Shown: positions 50,035-59,688, counted from the first letter of the stretch. The stretch: DNA of 64,000 nucleotides from Natronorubrum sulfidifaciens JCM 14089 (GCF_000337735.1 NZ_AOHX01000026.1:287645-351644); one strand, 5' to 3'. A program made the numbers and translations. Notes: generated by a model from the sequence alone, not told the origin.

Positions 50035-50511
50035 TCACTCCGCTCGGTCGTCACCGTTCATATACGACGCCCCATAGGCGATCAGCGCGCAGTTGAGCGA
50101 GATTAGCGCGATGACCAACAGGCGTGTCGTGTTCCGACCACCGTCGCCGCTGGTGACCACAACCACCAGTGCGCCGACCCCGACGACTGCCAGTCCGACC
50201 GCCAGCAGGCGGTCGAGCCGCGGGTCGTAATCGAACGAGACCGCTTCCTGAACCCACTCATCGTGGCGGTTCCGTCGCTCACGATATCGTTCGGCTTTGG
50301 GGTCGTCGTCGGAAACCGGATGAAGACCGAACGTTCGGAGTCCGTCGAGTCCCGTCCGCGCCTTCGCGATCGTCCCGCACGTGAACGCGACGAACAACAG
50401 GACGACGACGGCAATACCGGAACCGAGCGCGGCTGCCGGGACCAGAAGCACCACCGCAAGGATCGCGAGTAGCGCCGCGATCCGTTCGGCTCGAGTCGGG
50501 ACGGGGTCCAC
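50035..50511 (-). CDS. Haloarchaeal membrane protein, function unknown
   Basis: This 158-residue protein has four predicted helices in two pairs (about residues 9-26, 28-49, 104-121 and 128-149). A basic loop DDDPKAERYRERRNRHDEW lies between them. The start is GTG 50511 (MDPVPTRAERI...). I do not recognise the family. It is convergent with gltB, ending 13 nt after the repeat copy. Confidence 0.65.
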   Translation of the reverse strand: MDPVPTRAERIAALLAILAVVLLVPAAALGSGIAVVVLLFVAFTCGTIAKARTGLDGLRTFGLHPVSDDDPKAERYRERRNRHDEWVQEAVSFDYDPRLDRLLAVGLAVVGVGALVVVVTSGDGGRNTTRLLVIALISLNCALIAYGASYMNGDDRAE

Positions 50512-50569
50512 GTTACGGCCGTGTTTCCTGTTGCTCGAATCGGAACCGGAATTCGGCCGCTTGACACCG

Positions 50570-51166
50570 TTACTCGCGACCGAGCGTGTGGAACTCGTCG
50601 TTTGGCCGCATCTCCGCGAACATCGCGAGTCGGTTGCTCAGGTTGTAAAAGGCCGTGACGGCCGCGATGTCCCAGATCGCCTCCTCGCTGAAGCCAGCCT
50701 CGCGCAGCGCCTCGAGGTCGGCCGGTTCGACCGCGGTCGGGTTCTCGGTCAGTGTCACGGCGACGTCGAGCATCGTCCGGTGGGCGTCGTTGATGTCCGC
50801 CGTCCGGTAGTTGGCGACGAGTTGGTCGGCCAGCAGCGGATCGTCGGCATAGATCCGGACGAGCGCACCGTGGGCGACGTTACAGTAGTAACAGTGGTTG
50901 ACGCCGGAGACGGCGACGACGATCATCTCGATCTCCTCGCGCTCTAAGGCGGCGTCCTCGACGAGGGCGTCGTGATACTGGAAGAAGGCGCGGAAGTGGG
51001 AGGGCTTGTACGCCATCGCCGAGAACACGTTCGGCGTGAAGCCAGCGCGGTCGGTCTCTGCGGCGATTCGCTCCTGTAGATCCTCGGGGAGGTCGTCGAA
51101 CGCCGGGACGGGGAATCGGGCCATCGCGTCGTCGCTGAGTTCTACCTTGGTGTCGGAGTTACTCAT
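50570..51166 (-). CDS. AhpD-like peroxidase-related protein
   Basis: This 198-residue protein belongs to the carboxymuconolactone decarboxylase/AhpD superfamily, in the peroxidase-related type with the redox motif NHCYYCNVAHG (C-x2-C, downstream His). It probably reduces peroxides through these cysteines or takes part in thiol chemistry. The preceding EREEIEMIVVAVSGVNHCYYC helix is typical. The start is ATG 51166. The DUF123 gene lies 44 nt upstream on the same strand. Confidence 0.9.
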   Translation of the reverse strand: MSNSDTKVELSDDAMARFPVPAFDDLPEDLQERIAAETDRAGFTPNVFSAMAYKPSHFRAFFQYHDALVEDAALEREEIEMIVVAVSGVNHCYYCNVAHGALVRIYADDPLLADQLVANYRTADINDAHRTMLDVAVTLTENPTAVEPADLEALREAGFSEEAIWDIAAVTAFYNLSNRLAMFAEMRPNDEFHTLGRE

Positions 51167-51210
51167 GGCTACCGATTCACACGCATCCGTAATAACTCAG
51201 GGGCCCGAGT

Positions 51211-51627
51211 TCACCACTCCTCGTCGACGAGCCCACCGGCGTCGACTGCCGCCTCGAGGACGGCGTCTCTGCCCGGCGTCTCGAGCAGGTGGGCCGCACA
51301 ATCACAGTCCGAGGCCCCGAACTCGGGGACGTGATCGCCCGGAAGCGACGTCGCCAGCTCACACTCCCGGTCGGCGTCGGGGAACGTGACCACGCGCTCG
51401 AGGGTCGTCGTCGGATGACCGAGCAGGTAATCGATATGCCAGTGGCGGGTCTCGCGCTCGCCGGTTGCGAGTTCGCGGTGGCGGTCTACGCGGGCAAAGC
51501 CACCCGGGCCGAAGGCGCTGCCGACGTAGGCGTAGGTGCCGACAGCAAAGGGACACGTACCCAGCGCGCCGACCTCGATGGTCGTCGTCCGAGACACGTC
51601 GACGACGAGAACGTATGTGCCACCCAT
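51211..51627 (-). CDS. DUF123 GIY-YIG-fold protein
   Basis: This 138-residue protein has the DUF123 pattern: YVLVVDVSRTTTIEVGALG, VGTYAYVGSAFGPGGFARVDRHRE (a GIY-YIG-like strand with Arg), HWHIDYLLGH, and a cysteine motif FGASDCDCAAHLLETPG. DUF123 often sits next to endonuclease III and may be a nuclease or helper. No such partner is adjacent. ATG 51627 is chosen because the frame upstream overlaps another gene. Confidence 0.88.
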   Translation of the reverse strand: MGGTYVLVVDVSRTTTIEVGALGTCPFAVGTYAYVGSAFGPGGFARVDRHRELATGERETRHWHIDYLLGHPTTTLERVVTFPDADRECELATSLPGDHVPEFGASDCDCAAHLLETPGRDAVLEAAVDAGGLVDEEW

Positions 51628-51697
51628 ACCGGTGGTCAACGGCGAGGTGATAAAAACGAACGTGGTTCGTGCCGACGCGAGTCGTGATCGCGTGGTG

Positions 51698-52681
51698 TTA
51701 CTGCCGTCCGTGCAGTTCAGCGGAGTCCGATACGGTGGAACGTCCGTCGACGTCGACGGCAGAACCGAGCACGAGCAGTCCCTGTGGAGGGTCGTACTCG
51801 TAGGCGATCCATTGGGGGAGAGACTGTGCCCCAGTGAGTTTCCGAACGCTGAGCTGTCTGTGCCTGACAGCCGACTCGAGGTGGTCGGCCAGCCGAAGAT
51901 CGACGATCCCGTCGGCGAACGCATTGCTGGAGTCCGATCCAATATCGGCGACCGTGCCGGCGATGATCGGCACGTATCGCGCCTTGCACACCGACGCTCG
52001 CAGCTCCGCCACGAAGGCGTGGCGATGGTTGGCCTCAAACTCGGCCAGTGAATCGATGGTCACCAGCCCCGTCTCGGTCATCTCGAGATCGTCTAGTGTC
52101 TCGTTCAGGCCGGACAGGATCGGCTCGGTGGCGGTCGGCTCCTCGAGCGTGACGATCGAGTCGGCAGCGGTCTCGCCGACGAACTCGATCCACCTGTTTC
52201 GTCGCTCGAGGAATGTCTCGCGGTCTTCGAGCCGATGGGTGAAACAGTCGATCACCCGGAGTCGCTCGTCCTCAAGGGCAGGCAAGACGTTCCACCCCGC
52301 TTCAAAAAAGCGCTCGAGGACCGCCGTCGGTGGCGTCGTCGCGGTGAGGATGGCGGCGGGTTCGCCGCGCTCGAGCGCGCGCCAGACGAGTTCGGTGAGG
52401 AGTTCGCGCCACCGGGTGCCTGCCTCGCCGACGAGTGTGAGAAACGAATTCGACGGGACACCGGTGGGAACGAGCGAGTCGAGCGGTTCGACGCCCGTCG
52501 CGATGCGCTTGTACGCGCTCGGCTCGGCCATCGTCGTGTCGTCGCCTACGGCGTCGTGACAGGCCGTCGAACAGACGTAGCCGTCGTCGGTCTCCACCGG
52601 ATCGTTCGGGATCGGGTAGTGACAGTGATCACACTCGAGCGGATAGTCACCGGGTCGATCCGATCGCTTGGATGGTGACAT
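51698..52681 (-). CDS. RecA-fold (RadA/KaiC-like) protein with zinc finger and broken P-loop
   Basis: This 327-residue protein has an N-terminal zinc finger CDHCHYPIPNDP...YVCSTACHDAV (residues about 17-45), then a RecA-like domain. It has GVEPLDSLVPTGVP, a P-loop remnant FLTLVGEAGTRWRELL, and a Walker-B-like GLVTIDSLAEF. The key Lys of the P-loop is absent, so ATP hydrolysis is doubtful. Such haloarchaeal proteins are often signalling or gas-vesicle/circadian-like regulators. The function is not known. Confidence 0.78.
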   Translation of the reverse strand: MSPSKRSDRPGDYPLECDHCHYPIPNDPVETDDGYVCSTACHDAVGDDTTMAEPSAYKRIATGVEPLDSLVPTGVPSNSFLTLVGEAGTRWRELLTELVWRALERGEPAAILTATTPPTAVLERFFEAGWNVLPALEDERLRVIDCFTHRLEDRETFLERRNRWIEFVGETAADSIVTLEEPTATEPILSGLNETLDDLEMTETGLVTIDSLAEFEANHRHAFVAELRASVCKARYVPIIAGTVADIGSDSSNAFADGIVDLRLADHLESAVRHRQLSVRKLTGAQSLPQWIAYEYDPPQGLLVLGSAVDVDGRSTVSDSAELHGRQ

Positions 52682-52937
52682 GAGTAGCGGGAGTACGACG
52701 GACGGGGGAAAAGAACCAGTCCTGTGAGAGCGGGACTGTCATCGCTGGTGATACTGGTGGACAGCCGGCACACGGAGAGCGGCCGACAACAGCCCGTGCT
52801 GCCGCGGCGCGGGTGCACCGACGACCAGACACTCCTCATACTGTCGGACAGAACGGTTCGAAGGTCGGTCGCCGACAGTCGGTCGATCGTTCGGACAACA
52901 GGAAAAACACATGGCATATGGGTGAGTGAGAGCACGT

Positions 52938-53999
52938 ATGTTCGAGAAGTCGACGTGGATTCGTCTGCCGCGAAACGTCGTCGTCGGTCACGGGGTCATC
53001 GATCAGGTCGTCGACGTCATCGACGACCTCCAATTGCAGGGTCGGCCGCTGTTCGTGACCAGCCCGACGCCACGGGAGGTCGCCGCGGAGCCGATCGTCA
53101 CGGCGTTCGAAGCCACCGGCGTCGAGCCCGCCGTCGTCACGATCGAGAAAGCAACGTTCGACGCCGTCGAGCGAGTGATCGAGACCGCCAACGCCGAGGA
53201 CGTCTCCTATCTCGTCGGCATCGGCGGCGGGAAAGCCATCGACATCGCCAAGATGGCGAGCTATCACCTCGAGATGGGCTTTTGTTCGGTACCGACGGCG
53301 GCCAGTCACGACGGCATCGTCAGTAATCGCGGCTCCGTCCCGGATGGGGACACCCGTCACAGCGTCGCCGCTGAGCCACCGCTTGCGGTCATCGCCGACA
53401 CCGAAATCTTGGCCAACGCGCCGTGGGAACTCACAACGGCGGGCTGTGCCGACATTATTTCGAACTACACCGCCGTGATGGACTGGCGACTCGCCCACCG
53501 GTTGAAAAACGTCGAGTACTCCGAGTACGCCGCCGCCCTCGCGGAGATGACCGCCGAAATCCTCGTCGACAACGCCGACCTCATCCGCCCCGGTCTCGAG
53601 GAGTCGGCCTGGGTCGTCACGAAAGCGCTCATGTCGTCGGGCGTCGCGATGAGCATCGCCGGCTCCTCCCGGCCAGCGAGCGGTGCGGAACACCTCTTCT
53701 CGCACCAACTCGATCGGCTTGCGCCCGACGCGGCCTTACACGGCCATCAGGTCGGTGTCGGCTCGATCATGACTGCGTACTTACACGGCGGCGAACGCGG
53801 CATCTGGCGAGACATTCGGAACGCACTCGCGAGTATCGACGCGCCGACGACTGCGGACGGGCTTGGCATCGACGACAAGACCGTTATCGAAGCGCTGACC
53901 ACCTGTCACGAAATCCGTGATCGGTACACGATCCTCGGTGACGGCATGGACGAGCGTGCCGCACGCGAGGTCGCGACGAAGACCGGCGTCATCGACTGA
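52938..53999 (+). CDS. egsA: sn-Glycerol-1-phosphate dehydrogenase
   Basis: This 353-residue NAD(P)-dependent enzyme reduces dihydroxyacetone phosphate to sn-glycerol-1-phosphate, setting the archaeal lipid backbone chirality. Cofactor motif is GIGGGKAIDIAKMAS, substrate signature SVPTAASHDGIVSNR. The zinc-binding Asp and His residues lie in CADIISNY, GAEHLFSHQL and LHGHQVGVG. It starts at ATG 52938 (MFEKSTWIRLP). It is monocistronic in the window and convergent with the S9 peptidase gene. Confidence 0.96.
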   Translation: MFEKSTWIRLPRNVVVGHGVIDQVVDVIDDLQLQGRPLFVTSPTPREVAAEPIVTAFEATGVEPAVVTIEKATFDAVERVIETANAEDVSYLVGIGGGKAIDIAKMASYHLEMGFCSVPTAASHDGIVSNRGSVPDGDTRHSVAAEPPLAVIADTEILANAPWELTTAGCADIISNYTAVMDWRLAHRLKNVEYSEYAAALAEMTAEILVDNADLIRPGLEESAWVVTKALMSSGVAMSIAGSSRPASGAEHLFSHQLDRLAPDAALHGHQVGVGSIMTAYLHGGERGIWRDIRNALASIDAPTTADGLGIDDKTVIEALTTCHEIRDRYTILGDGMDERAAREVATKTGVID

Positions 54000-54057
54000 G
54001 CCTACCGTCTGTCTGGTGTCGATGCCGAATCGGCGATTCGGGGCCACGCCGTGGCGT

Positions 54058-55986
54058 TCAGACGTGGTCGTCGAGGAAGTCCGCAATCGCTGAGTAGGCC
54101 TCGAGCCGGTTCTCGAGTTTCGAGAAGCCGTGTCCTTCGTCGTCGAAAATCAGCTTTCGGACCGGGACACCCTGTTCGGCGGCCTTCTCGGCGATCTGTT
54201 CGGCCTCGCCGACTGGCACACGGGGGTCGTTTTCGCCGTGAAGAACGAACAGCGGGGCCTCGATCTGCTCGATATTGTTCGTCGGCGAGATTTCTTCCAG
54301 GAATTCGCGGTCGTCGGCGAGGCTGCCGTACTCGGCCTCGCGCAGTTCACGCCGCCAGTCGCCGGTGTTCTCGAGGAACGTGACGAAGTTGGCGATGCCG
54401 ACGACGTCGATGCCGGCCGCCCACAGGTCGGGATACTCGGTGAGCGCCGCGAGTACCATGAACCCGCCGTAGGAGCCGCCCTTGGCGGCGATTCGGTCAG
54501 GATCGACAGCCGGGTGGTCGTGGAGCCACTCGACGCAGGCCTCGATATCGGCCACCGAATCCATCCGCTTTTCGACGTCATCGAGGGCGGCGTAGTCAGC
54601 CCCGTAGCCCGCCGAGCCGCGGACGTTCGGCTCGAAGTAGGCGTAGCCTCGATCGACGAAGTACTGTTTGACACTCGAGAACGACGGCCGACGCTGACTC
54701 TCGGGCCCGCCGTGGATATCGACGATGACGGGCGTCTGGCCGTCCTCGGCGTCGTCGGGAAGTGTGAGGAAGGCGGGGACCTCGAGGCCATCGAAGCTCT
54801 CGACGTGGACGAGTTCGGAGTCGTCGAACGACGCGCGTGGAATGCCCGCCGTTGGGGCGTCGGTCCAGCGCTCGACCTCGCCGCTTTCGATGTCGACCAC
54901 GAACACGTTCGTGTTGACCGTATCGCCAGTGGTAGAGAGCGCGAAACGCTCTGCATCGGGGTCGAAGCTCACGCCGCCGGAGATCCCACCCGGCAGATCG
55001 GGTTCGGGGAACGTCTCGAACTCGGTCGGGTCGTCGGCGTCGAACTCGCCAACAGTGAGTTCGGTGTAGCCTTCGACGTTTCGCGAGTAGACGAACCGGC
55101 CCGTCTCGTCGTCCAGTGCGATGCCGTCGATGTTCCACCCGTCTCCATCGGCAACGGTCTCGAGCACACCGGTCTCGCGGGTCGCTTTCCTCCCCGCTCG
55201 AGTCTCCGGGGCGCTTTGTGCCCCGCCTTCGAGATCGAGATACGCCAGATACAGCGTGTCGGCGTCGCCCTCGTCCGTGACGAGATAGATACCCTCGCCG
55301 TCGGGGGCCCAACTGGCGCTCCCGTAGCGGACGTCGCCTTCGTGTGGCGTGAGGTGCTCGAGTTCAGGCTCGTCGGCCTCGAGGTCGAGCACGTACAGAT
55401 CCTGATCGAAGTTCGAGTAGGCTTGTGAGACCAGCAGGCGGGAGTCGTCGGGACTCCAGCCCGACAGCGAGAGCCAGCCGTCACCCTCACAGACGAGCGT
55501 TGCTTCGTCGCCAATCTCGTCGCGGCCCTGCACGTAGATGTCGAAGACGGACTCGTCACGACGGTTCGACGCGAACGCGAAGCGCTCGCCGTCGTGGCTC
55601 CAGCCGCCCCAGCGGTGTTTGGCGCGAGCGATGCGAGCGCGAGGCTCGTTGTGGCCCCCCGAGCCACAACGTTGTTTGGCGTCGGGCATCGCCGTCAGGT
55701 TCTCGATGACGCCCGTCTCGGCGTCCAGCCGGAACAGTTGGGCGCGCTCGTTGCCACCCTCGTCCATCCCGAAGATCAGTTCGGGACGCTCGGGCGCCCA
55801 CGAGGCGAACGTCACGCGCTCGTCGTAAAACGTCCGCTGCTCGGGCCACGCGCGGGGGGCCTCGAGCGTCCAGACCTGCGCGGTGCCGGTCGTATCCATC
55901 AGAAACGACAGCCGTTCGCCGTCGGGCCCAAACGATGCGCCGTAGGCGCTGCGGATGTTGAGATACCGGGCGATCTCGTAGCTCAT
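54058..55986 (-). CDS. S9 family peptidase (prolyl-oligopeptidase/acylaminoacyl-peptidase type)
   Basis: This 642-residue protein has an N-terminal beta-propeller (WD-like blades such as WAPDGEGIYLVTDEGD and WSHDGERFAFASNRRD) and a C-terminal alpha/beta hydrolase. The triad is Ser in KGGSYGGFMVLAAL, Asp in GENDPRVPVGEAEQ and His in DEGHGFSKLENR. It is likely a cytoplasmic oligopeptidase, since no signal peptide is seen. The start is ATG 55986 (MSYEIARYLNIRSAYG). Confidence 0.93.
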   Translation of the reverse strand: MSYEIARYLNIRSAYGASFGPDGERLSFLMDTTGTAQVWTLEAPRAWPEQRTFYDERVTFASWAPERPELIFGMDEGGNERAQLFRLDAETGVIENLTAMPDAKQRCGSGGHNEPRARIARAKHRWGGWSHDGERFAFASNRRDESVFDIYVQGRDEIGDEATLVCEGDGWLSLSGWSPDDSRLLVSQAYSNFDQDLYVLDLEADEPELEHLTPHEGDVRYGSASWAPDGEGIYLVTDEGDADTLYLAYLDLEGGAQSAPETRAGRKATRETGVLETVADGDGWNIDGIALDDETGRFVYSRNVEGYTELTVGEFDADDPTEFETFPEPDLPGGISGGVSFDPDAERFALSTTGDTVNTNVFVVDIESGEVERWTDAPTAGIPRASFDDSELVHVESFDGLEVPAFLTLPDDAEDGQTPVIVDIHGGPESQRRPSFSSVKQYFVDRGYAYFEPNVRGSAGYGADYAALDDVEKRMDSVADIEACVEWLHDHPAVDPDRIAAKGGSYGGFMVLAALTEYPDLWAAGIDVVGIANFVTFLENTGDWRRELREAEYGSLADDREFLEEISPTNNIEQIEAPLFVLHGENDPRVPVGEAEQIAEKAAEQGVPVRKLIFDDEGHGFSKLENRLEAYSAIADFLDDHV

Positions 55987-56201
55987 ACACGCAGCTAGCC
56001 GCTCGAGGGCGTAGTCGTTTGGGTTACGGAACCGTGACAACAGCGGCGGCTATCGAAAGTAGGCTGGCCATACAGCGTCCAGTGTACGCACGTCGCCAGC
56101 ATAGCGCGGTCCGAGAGCGCGCACGGCTGATAACACGCGCGCTCGAGAAGCGGGGCAAAGGTACTGCGTAACAAAACTCGTCGAGACGAATCGCTCGAGT
56201 A

Positions 56202-56864
56202 ATGCAAGAGCAGGGTGGGCGCACCGACGAGGGGACATCGACCACAGCGATCCTCGTCACGATCCTCGTCGTCCTCGTCGCGTTCGGGCTGACGGTCGCA
56301 GTCGTCGGCACTGGCTTCTCGAGCGGCGAGTCCGAGATCGACGACGGGAGTGATTCGACCGACATCGGAACCGACGCAGACAGCGGGTCCGGCGACGAGC
56401 AGTCAACCGAGACGGCGGATGACGACGAGCGCGAGGAGACAGCCGATGACGAGAGTGAGCGCGACGAGAGCGATGACGATGGGAACGACGACAGCAGTGG
56501 CGACATCGAAGACGAGGATGACGACGGAGTCGAGGAAGGGGCGAGTGATGTCGAGGCTGACGACGACAGCGACGAGACGGACGAGGCTGATGACGATGTG
56601 GACGAGGCTGACGACGACAACGATGAGACGGACGACGACAACGACGAGGCTGACGACGACAGCGACGAAACGGACGATACTGATGACGATGTGGGCGAGG
56701 CTGACGACGACACTGACGGCGACGAGGACGAAAGCGACGTGGATGTAGAAGATGAAACCGACGGTGACGACGATGTCGACGAGGAGGACGACGACGATGA
56801 CGGCGACTTCATCGAGCAGATTTCCGAGTTCATCACCGAAACGGCCTCCATCGGCGACGACTAG
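56202..56864 (+). CDS. Hyperacidic single-helix membrane protein
   Basis: This 220-residue protein has one N-terminal transmembrane helix (about residues 16-37, ILVTILVVLVAFGLTVAVVG). An extracellular or cytoplasmic tail of some 160 residues, nearly all Asp, Glu, Ser, Thr and Gly, follows with imperfect repeats of the type DETDDDNDEADDDSD. A short helical C terminus (FIEQISEFITETASIG) closes it. The tail is encoded by tandemly repeated DNA. The function is unknown; a surface polyanion or cation buffer are possibilities. Confidence 0.65.
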   Translation: MQEQGGRTDEGTSTTAILVTILVVLVAFGLTVAVVGTGFSSGESEIDDGSDSTDIGTDADSGSGDEQSTETADDDEREETADDESERDESDDDGNDDSSGDIEDEDDDGVEEGASDVEADDDSDETDEADDDVDEADDDNDETDDDNDEADDDSDETDDTDDDVGEADDDTDGDEDESDVDVEDETDGDDDVDEEDDDDDGDFIEQISEFITETASIGDD

Positions 56865-56950
56865 CGCTCGGTGACGAGACAGCTGACACTCGCGATGAGT
56901 AACTCGAGAAAAGAAGTGATTTTTTATCCTGTCACTACGTCGCGCGTCAT

Positions 56951-58012
56951 ATGCGACTCGCGTTCGTCTCGTTCGAGACGGTTTTTCACCGCGACAGCGA
57001 GACGAACCACCGGTTCCAGACTGTCCTCGAGTTGCTGGCTGCCCACGGACACGACGTCCACTGCTACTGTGCCAAGTTCTGGGCCGACGACGCGTCGACC
57101 CTCGAGCGAGAGGGGATCACGTACCATGCGGTTGTCACTGGTCTCGAGGCCAGCAAGTCGTTTCTCGCCCGGCTACCGTTCGTCCTCGCTGCATCGAACT
57201 CCGACATCGTCCACGTAAACGCACACTCTCCGGCAGTGGTCCTCGCGGCCAGCGTCGGGGCGACGCTTGCGCGTGTCCCCATGCTCACCGAGTGGGACGG
57301 CGACGGCGGGATCGACGACGATCGGTGGACGCGGCTGGCGGCGAAACGGGGCGCTCGAATCCTCACGCCGTCGGCACTCGTCGCCACGTGGCTCAGAGAG
57401 CGCGGGGCCGACGGCGACCGCGTCGAGACGGTCCCGAACCCGATCGACCTCGAGCGCATTCAGGACGTGCCGCCGGGCGAGCAGGTCGACGTGATCTACG
57501 CCCGCCGGCTCGACGAGGGGGCAAACCTCGAGAGCCTGTTGCTCGCACTGGCGGAGCTTCGAGGTCGAGACTGGCGAACGACCGTCATCGGTGACGGCCC
57601 CGAACGGGCGATGTACGAGCGCCTCGCGAGTGATCTCCGGATCGACGATCGAGTTTCGTTCGTCGGCGACTGCTCGCTCGAGGAACGCATCGCCGCCTAC
57701 CGTGGCGCACACGTTTTCGCACAGACGGCCGAACACTGCGTGTTCCCGACGGAGATGCTGTGGGCGCTGGCATCGGGCTGTGTCGGCATCGTCGAGTACC
57801 ACGTCGACTCGAGCGCCCACGAACTCGTCGAAGGGTGGGATCGGGGCTTTCGAACGACGAGCGAGGCAGAACTCGCCGACGCCATCCTCTCGGCCGGCGA
57901 CCTCGAGCATTGCACGTTCGACGACCGGTTTGCCGACTACGACCGCTCGGCCGTCGCCGAGGCGTATCTCGAGCAGTACCGAACGCTCGAGGAAGCGTAC
58001 GGCCTGTTGTAG
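56951..58012 (+). CDS. Glycosyltransferase family 4-type
   Basis: This 353-residue protein is a GT-B glycosyltransferase. The N-terminal half starts MRLAFVSFETVFHRDSETNHRFQTV and has DIVHVNAHSPAVVL; the C-terminal half has VDVIYARRLDEGANLESLLLALAEL, VIGDGPERAMYERLA and a GxxxE-like HCVFPTEMLWALASGCVGIVEY. It transfers a sugar from a nucleotide donor to a lipid or protein acceptor. The sugar and acceptor are not predictable, and no glycan cluster surrounds it. Confidence 0.88.
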   Translation: MRLAFVSFETVFHRDSETNHRFQTVLELLAAHGHDVHCYCAKFWADDASTLEREGITYHAVVTGLEASKSFLARLPFVLAASNSDIVHVNAHSPAVVLAASVGATLARVPMLTEWDGDGGIDDDRWTRLAAKRGARILTPSALVATWLRERGADGDRVETVPNPIDLERIQDVPPGEQVDVIYARRLDEGANLESLLLALAELRGRDWRTTVIGDGPERAMYERLASDLRIDDRVSFVGDCSLEERIAAYRGAHVFAQTAEHCVFPTEMLWALASGCVGIVEYHVDSSAHELVEGWDRGFRTTSEAELADAILSAGDLEHCTFDDRFADYDRSAVAEAYLEQYRTLEEAYGLL

Positions 58013-58091
58013 GCAGTCTCCACACCGACGCGAACGGCGAGGACGGCGCTGGTGGGGATGGCTATATATCCGTCCACGAGACAGTTCGAGT

Positions 58092-58502
58092 ATGAGTGAC
58101 GACTGTGAGTTCTGTCGGATCGTCGCCGGCGACCTGCCGGTTCACGTCCTCTATGAGGACGAGCAGACGTGTGCGTTTCTCGACCGCAACCCGGCAGTAA
58201 CGGGACACACGCTCGTCGTCCCACGCAGCCACGAAGAAGACGCGCTGACGATCGACGAACCGACCGCGAGCGCGGTCTTCGAGACGGTTCGGACCGTCGC
58301 GAAGGCACTCGAGGCGGCGCTCGAGCCCGACGGATTCAGCGTCTTTCACACCAGCGGGCCGCTAGTCGGGGCCGTCGACCACGCCCACGTCCATCTCGTT
58401 CCGCGAAGCGAGGCCGATGACGTGGCGCTGTCGCTGACGCGGGGCGAGCTGACTGACAGTGAGGCGACACAGCTAGCGAGCCGTATTCGCTCGGCGCTCT
58501 GA
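58092..58502 (+). CDS. HIT-family nucleotide hydrolase
   Basis: This 136-residue protein carries the HIT motif HAHVHLVPR and the N-terminal zinc-type CEFCRIVAGDLP, with LDRNPAVTGHTLVVPRSH. It probably hydrolyses dinucleoside polyphosphates or nucleotide adducts, like Hint/Fhit proteins. It starts at ATG 58092, 79 nt after the glycosyltransferase, and is convergent with trpB. Confidence 0.95.
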   Translation: MSDDCEFCRIVAGDLPVHVLYEDEQTCAFLDRNPAVTGHTLVVPRSHEEDALTIDEPTASAVFETVRTVAKALEAALEPDGFSVFHTSGPLVGAVDHAHVHLVPRSEADDVALSLTRGELTDSEATQLASRIRSAL

Positions 58503-58536
58503 AAACGGAAGCCGACTCGAGCGGCGGCCGATACCG

Positions 58537-59688
58537 TTAGAGATCGAACTTCGACGCCGCGGTTTCCATGTCCTTGTCGCCGCGTCCGGAGAGGTTCACG
58601 AGGATCGTCTCGTGCTCACCCGCTTCGGCGAGTTGGATCGCCCGCGCGATGCCGTGGCTGGACTCGAGGGCTGGGATGATTCCCTCGGTCTCGCTGAGTT
58701 CGCGGAAGGCAGCGAGGGCTTCCTCGTCGGTGACGCCCGTGTACTCACAGCGGCCGATAGCCTTGTACATAGCGTGTTCGGGGCCGACACCGGGGTAGTC
58801 GAGCCCAGCCGAAACGGAGTGGACCTCGACGTCGTCGTCGATCACGCGCGTTTTCATCCCGTGGATGACGTCGTCTTTCCCTTTCGCGAGCGGGGCCGCG
58901 TGGCGACTCGAGTCAGCGCCTTTGCCGCCGCCTTCGGCACCGTAGAAGTCGACGTCGTCGTCGCGGAACGCATGGAAAAGACCGATCGCGTTCGAGCCGC
59001 CGCCGACGCAGGCGACGGCCGCGTCGGGGAGATCGCCAGTTCGCTCTTGGAACTGTTCGCGGGCCTCCCGACCGATGACGCTCTGGAAGTCCCGAACCAT
59101 CCGCGGGAACGGGTCGGGGCCGACGACGCTACCCACGAGGTAGTGGGTGTCGTCGACGTTTTTGGCGAAGTCCTCGAGCGCCGCGTCGACGGCGTCGGCG
59201 AGGCCTTCGTCGCCGCGGGTCACTTCGTTGACCTCGGCACCCATCAGCCGCATCCGGAAGACGTTCATCTCCTGACGGGCGACGTCTTTCGCGCCCATAT
59301 AAATCTCCGTCTCGAGGTCGAGCAACGCGCCGACCATCGCGGTTGCGGTGCCGTGTTGGCCGGCCCCAGTTTCGGCGATGATCCGGTCGCGGCCGCTCTG
59401 TTTGGCCAGCAGGGCCTGGCCGAGTGCGTTGTTGATCTTGTGGGCCCCGCCGTGGAGCAGGTCCTCTCGCTTGAGGTAGATGTCGGCTCCGTACCGGTCG
59501 CTCAACGTGCTTGCATAGTACAGCGGCGTCGGCCGGCCGGCGAACGTCTCGAGGAGCTCACGAAGCTCCGCGCGGAAGGCGTCGGTGTCGGCGACCTCGT
59601 CGTAGGCAGTTGCGAGTTGCTCGAGTGGTTCCTGCAGGGGGTCGGGAACGTGGCGTCCACCGTACCCATCGAACGCGCCATTGGACAT
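58537..59688 (-). CDS. trpB: Tryptophan synthase beta subunit
   Basis: This 383-residue PLP enzyme joins indole and serine. The TrpB1-type signature LKREDLLHGGAHKINNALGQALLAKQ contains the PLP lysine. ETGAGQHGTATAM, GGGSNAIGLFHAF and GPEHAMYKAIGR follow. No trpA or trpC is adjacent, although these genes are commonly clustered. The start is ATG 59688; a longer frame to 59826 is non-conserved. It lies 82 nt downstream of pstB on the same strand. Confidence 0.95.
   Translation of the reverse strand: MSNGAFDGYGGRHVPDPLQEPLEQLATAYDEVADTDAFRAELRELLETFAGRPTPLYYASTLSDRYGADIYLKREDLLHGGAHKINNALGQALLAKQSGRDRIIAETGAGQHGTATAMVGALLDLETEIYMGAKDVARQEMNVFRMRLMGAEVNEVTRGDEGLADAVDAALEDFAKNVDDTHYLVGSVVGPDPFPRMVRDFQSVIGREAREQFQERTGDLPDAAVACVGGGSNAIGLFHAFRDDDVDFYGAEGGGKGADSSRHAAPLAKGKDDVIHGMKTRVIDDDVEVHSVSAGLDYPGVGPEHAMYKAIGRCEYTGVTDEEALAAFRELSETEGIIPALESSHGIARAIQLAEAGEHETILVNLSGRGDKDMETAASKFDL

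Noticed and set aside
56024-56851. Serine-rich 275-codon minus-strand frame
   Set aside because: It is the mirror image of Asp codons (gac/gtc) of the hyperacidic protein; a Ser-only sequence with no signal or motif is not a gene.
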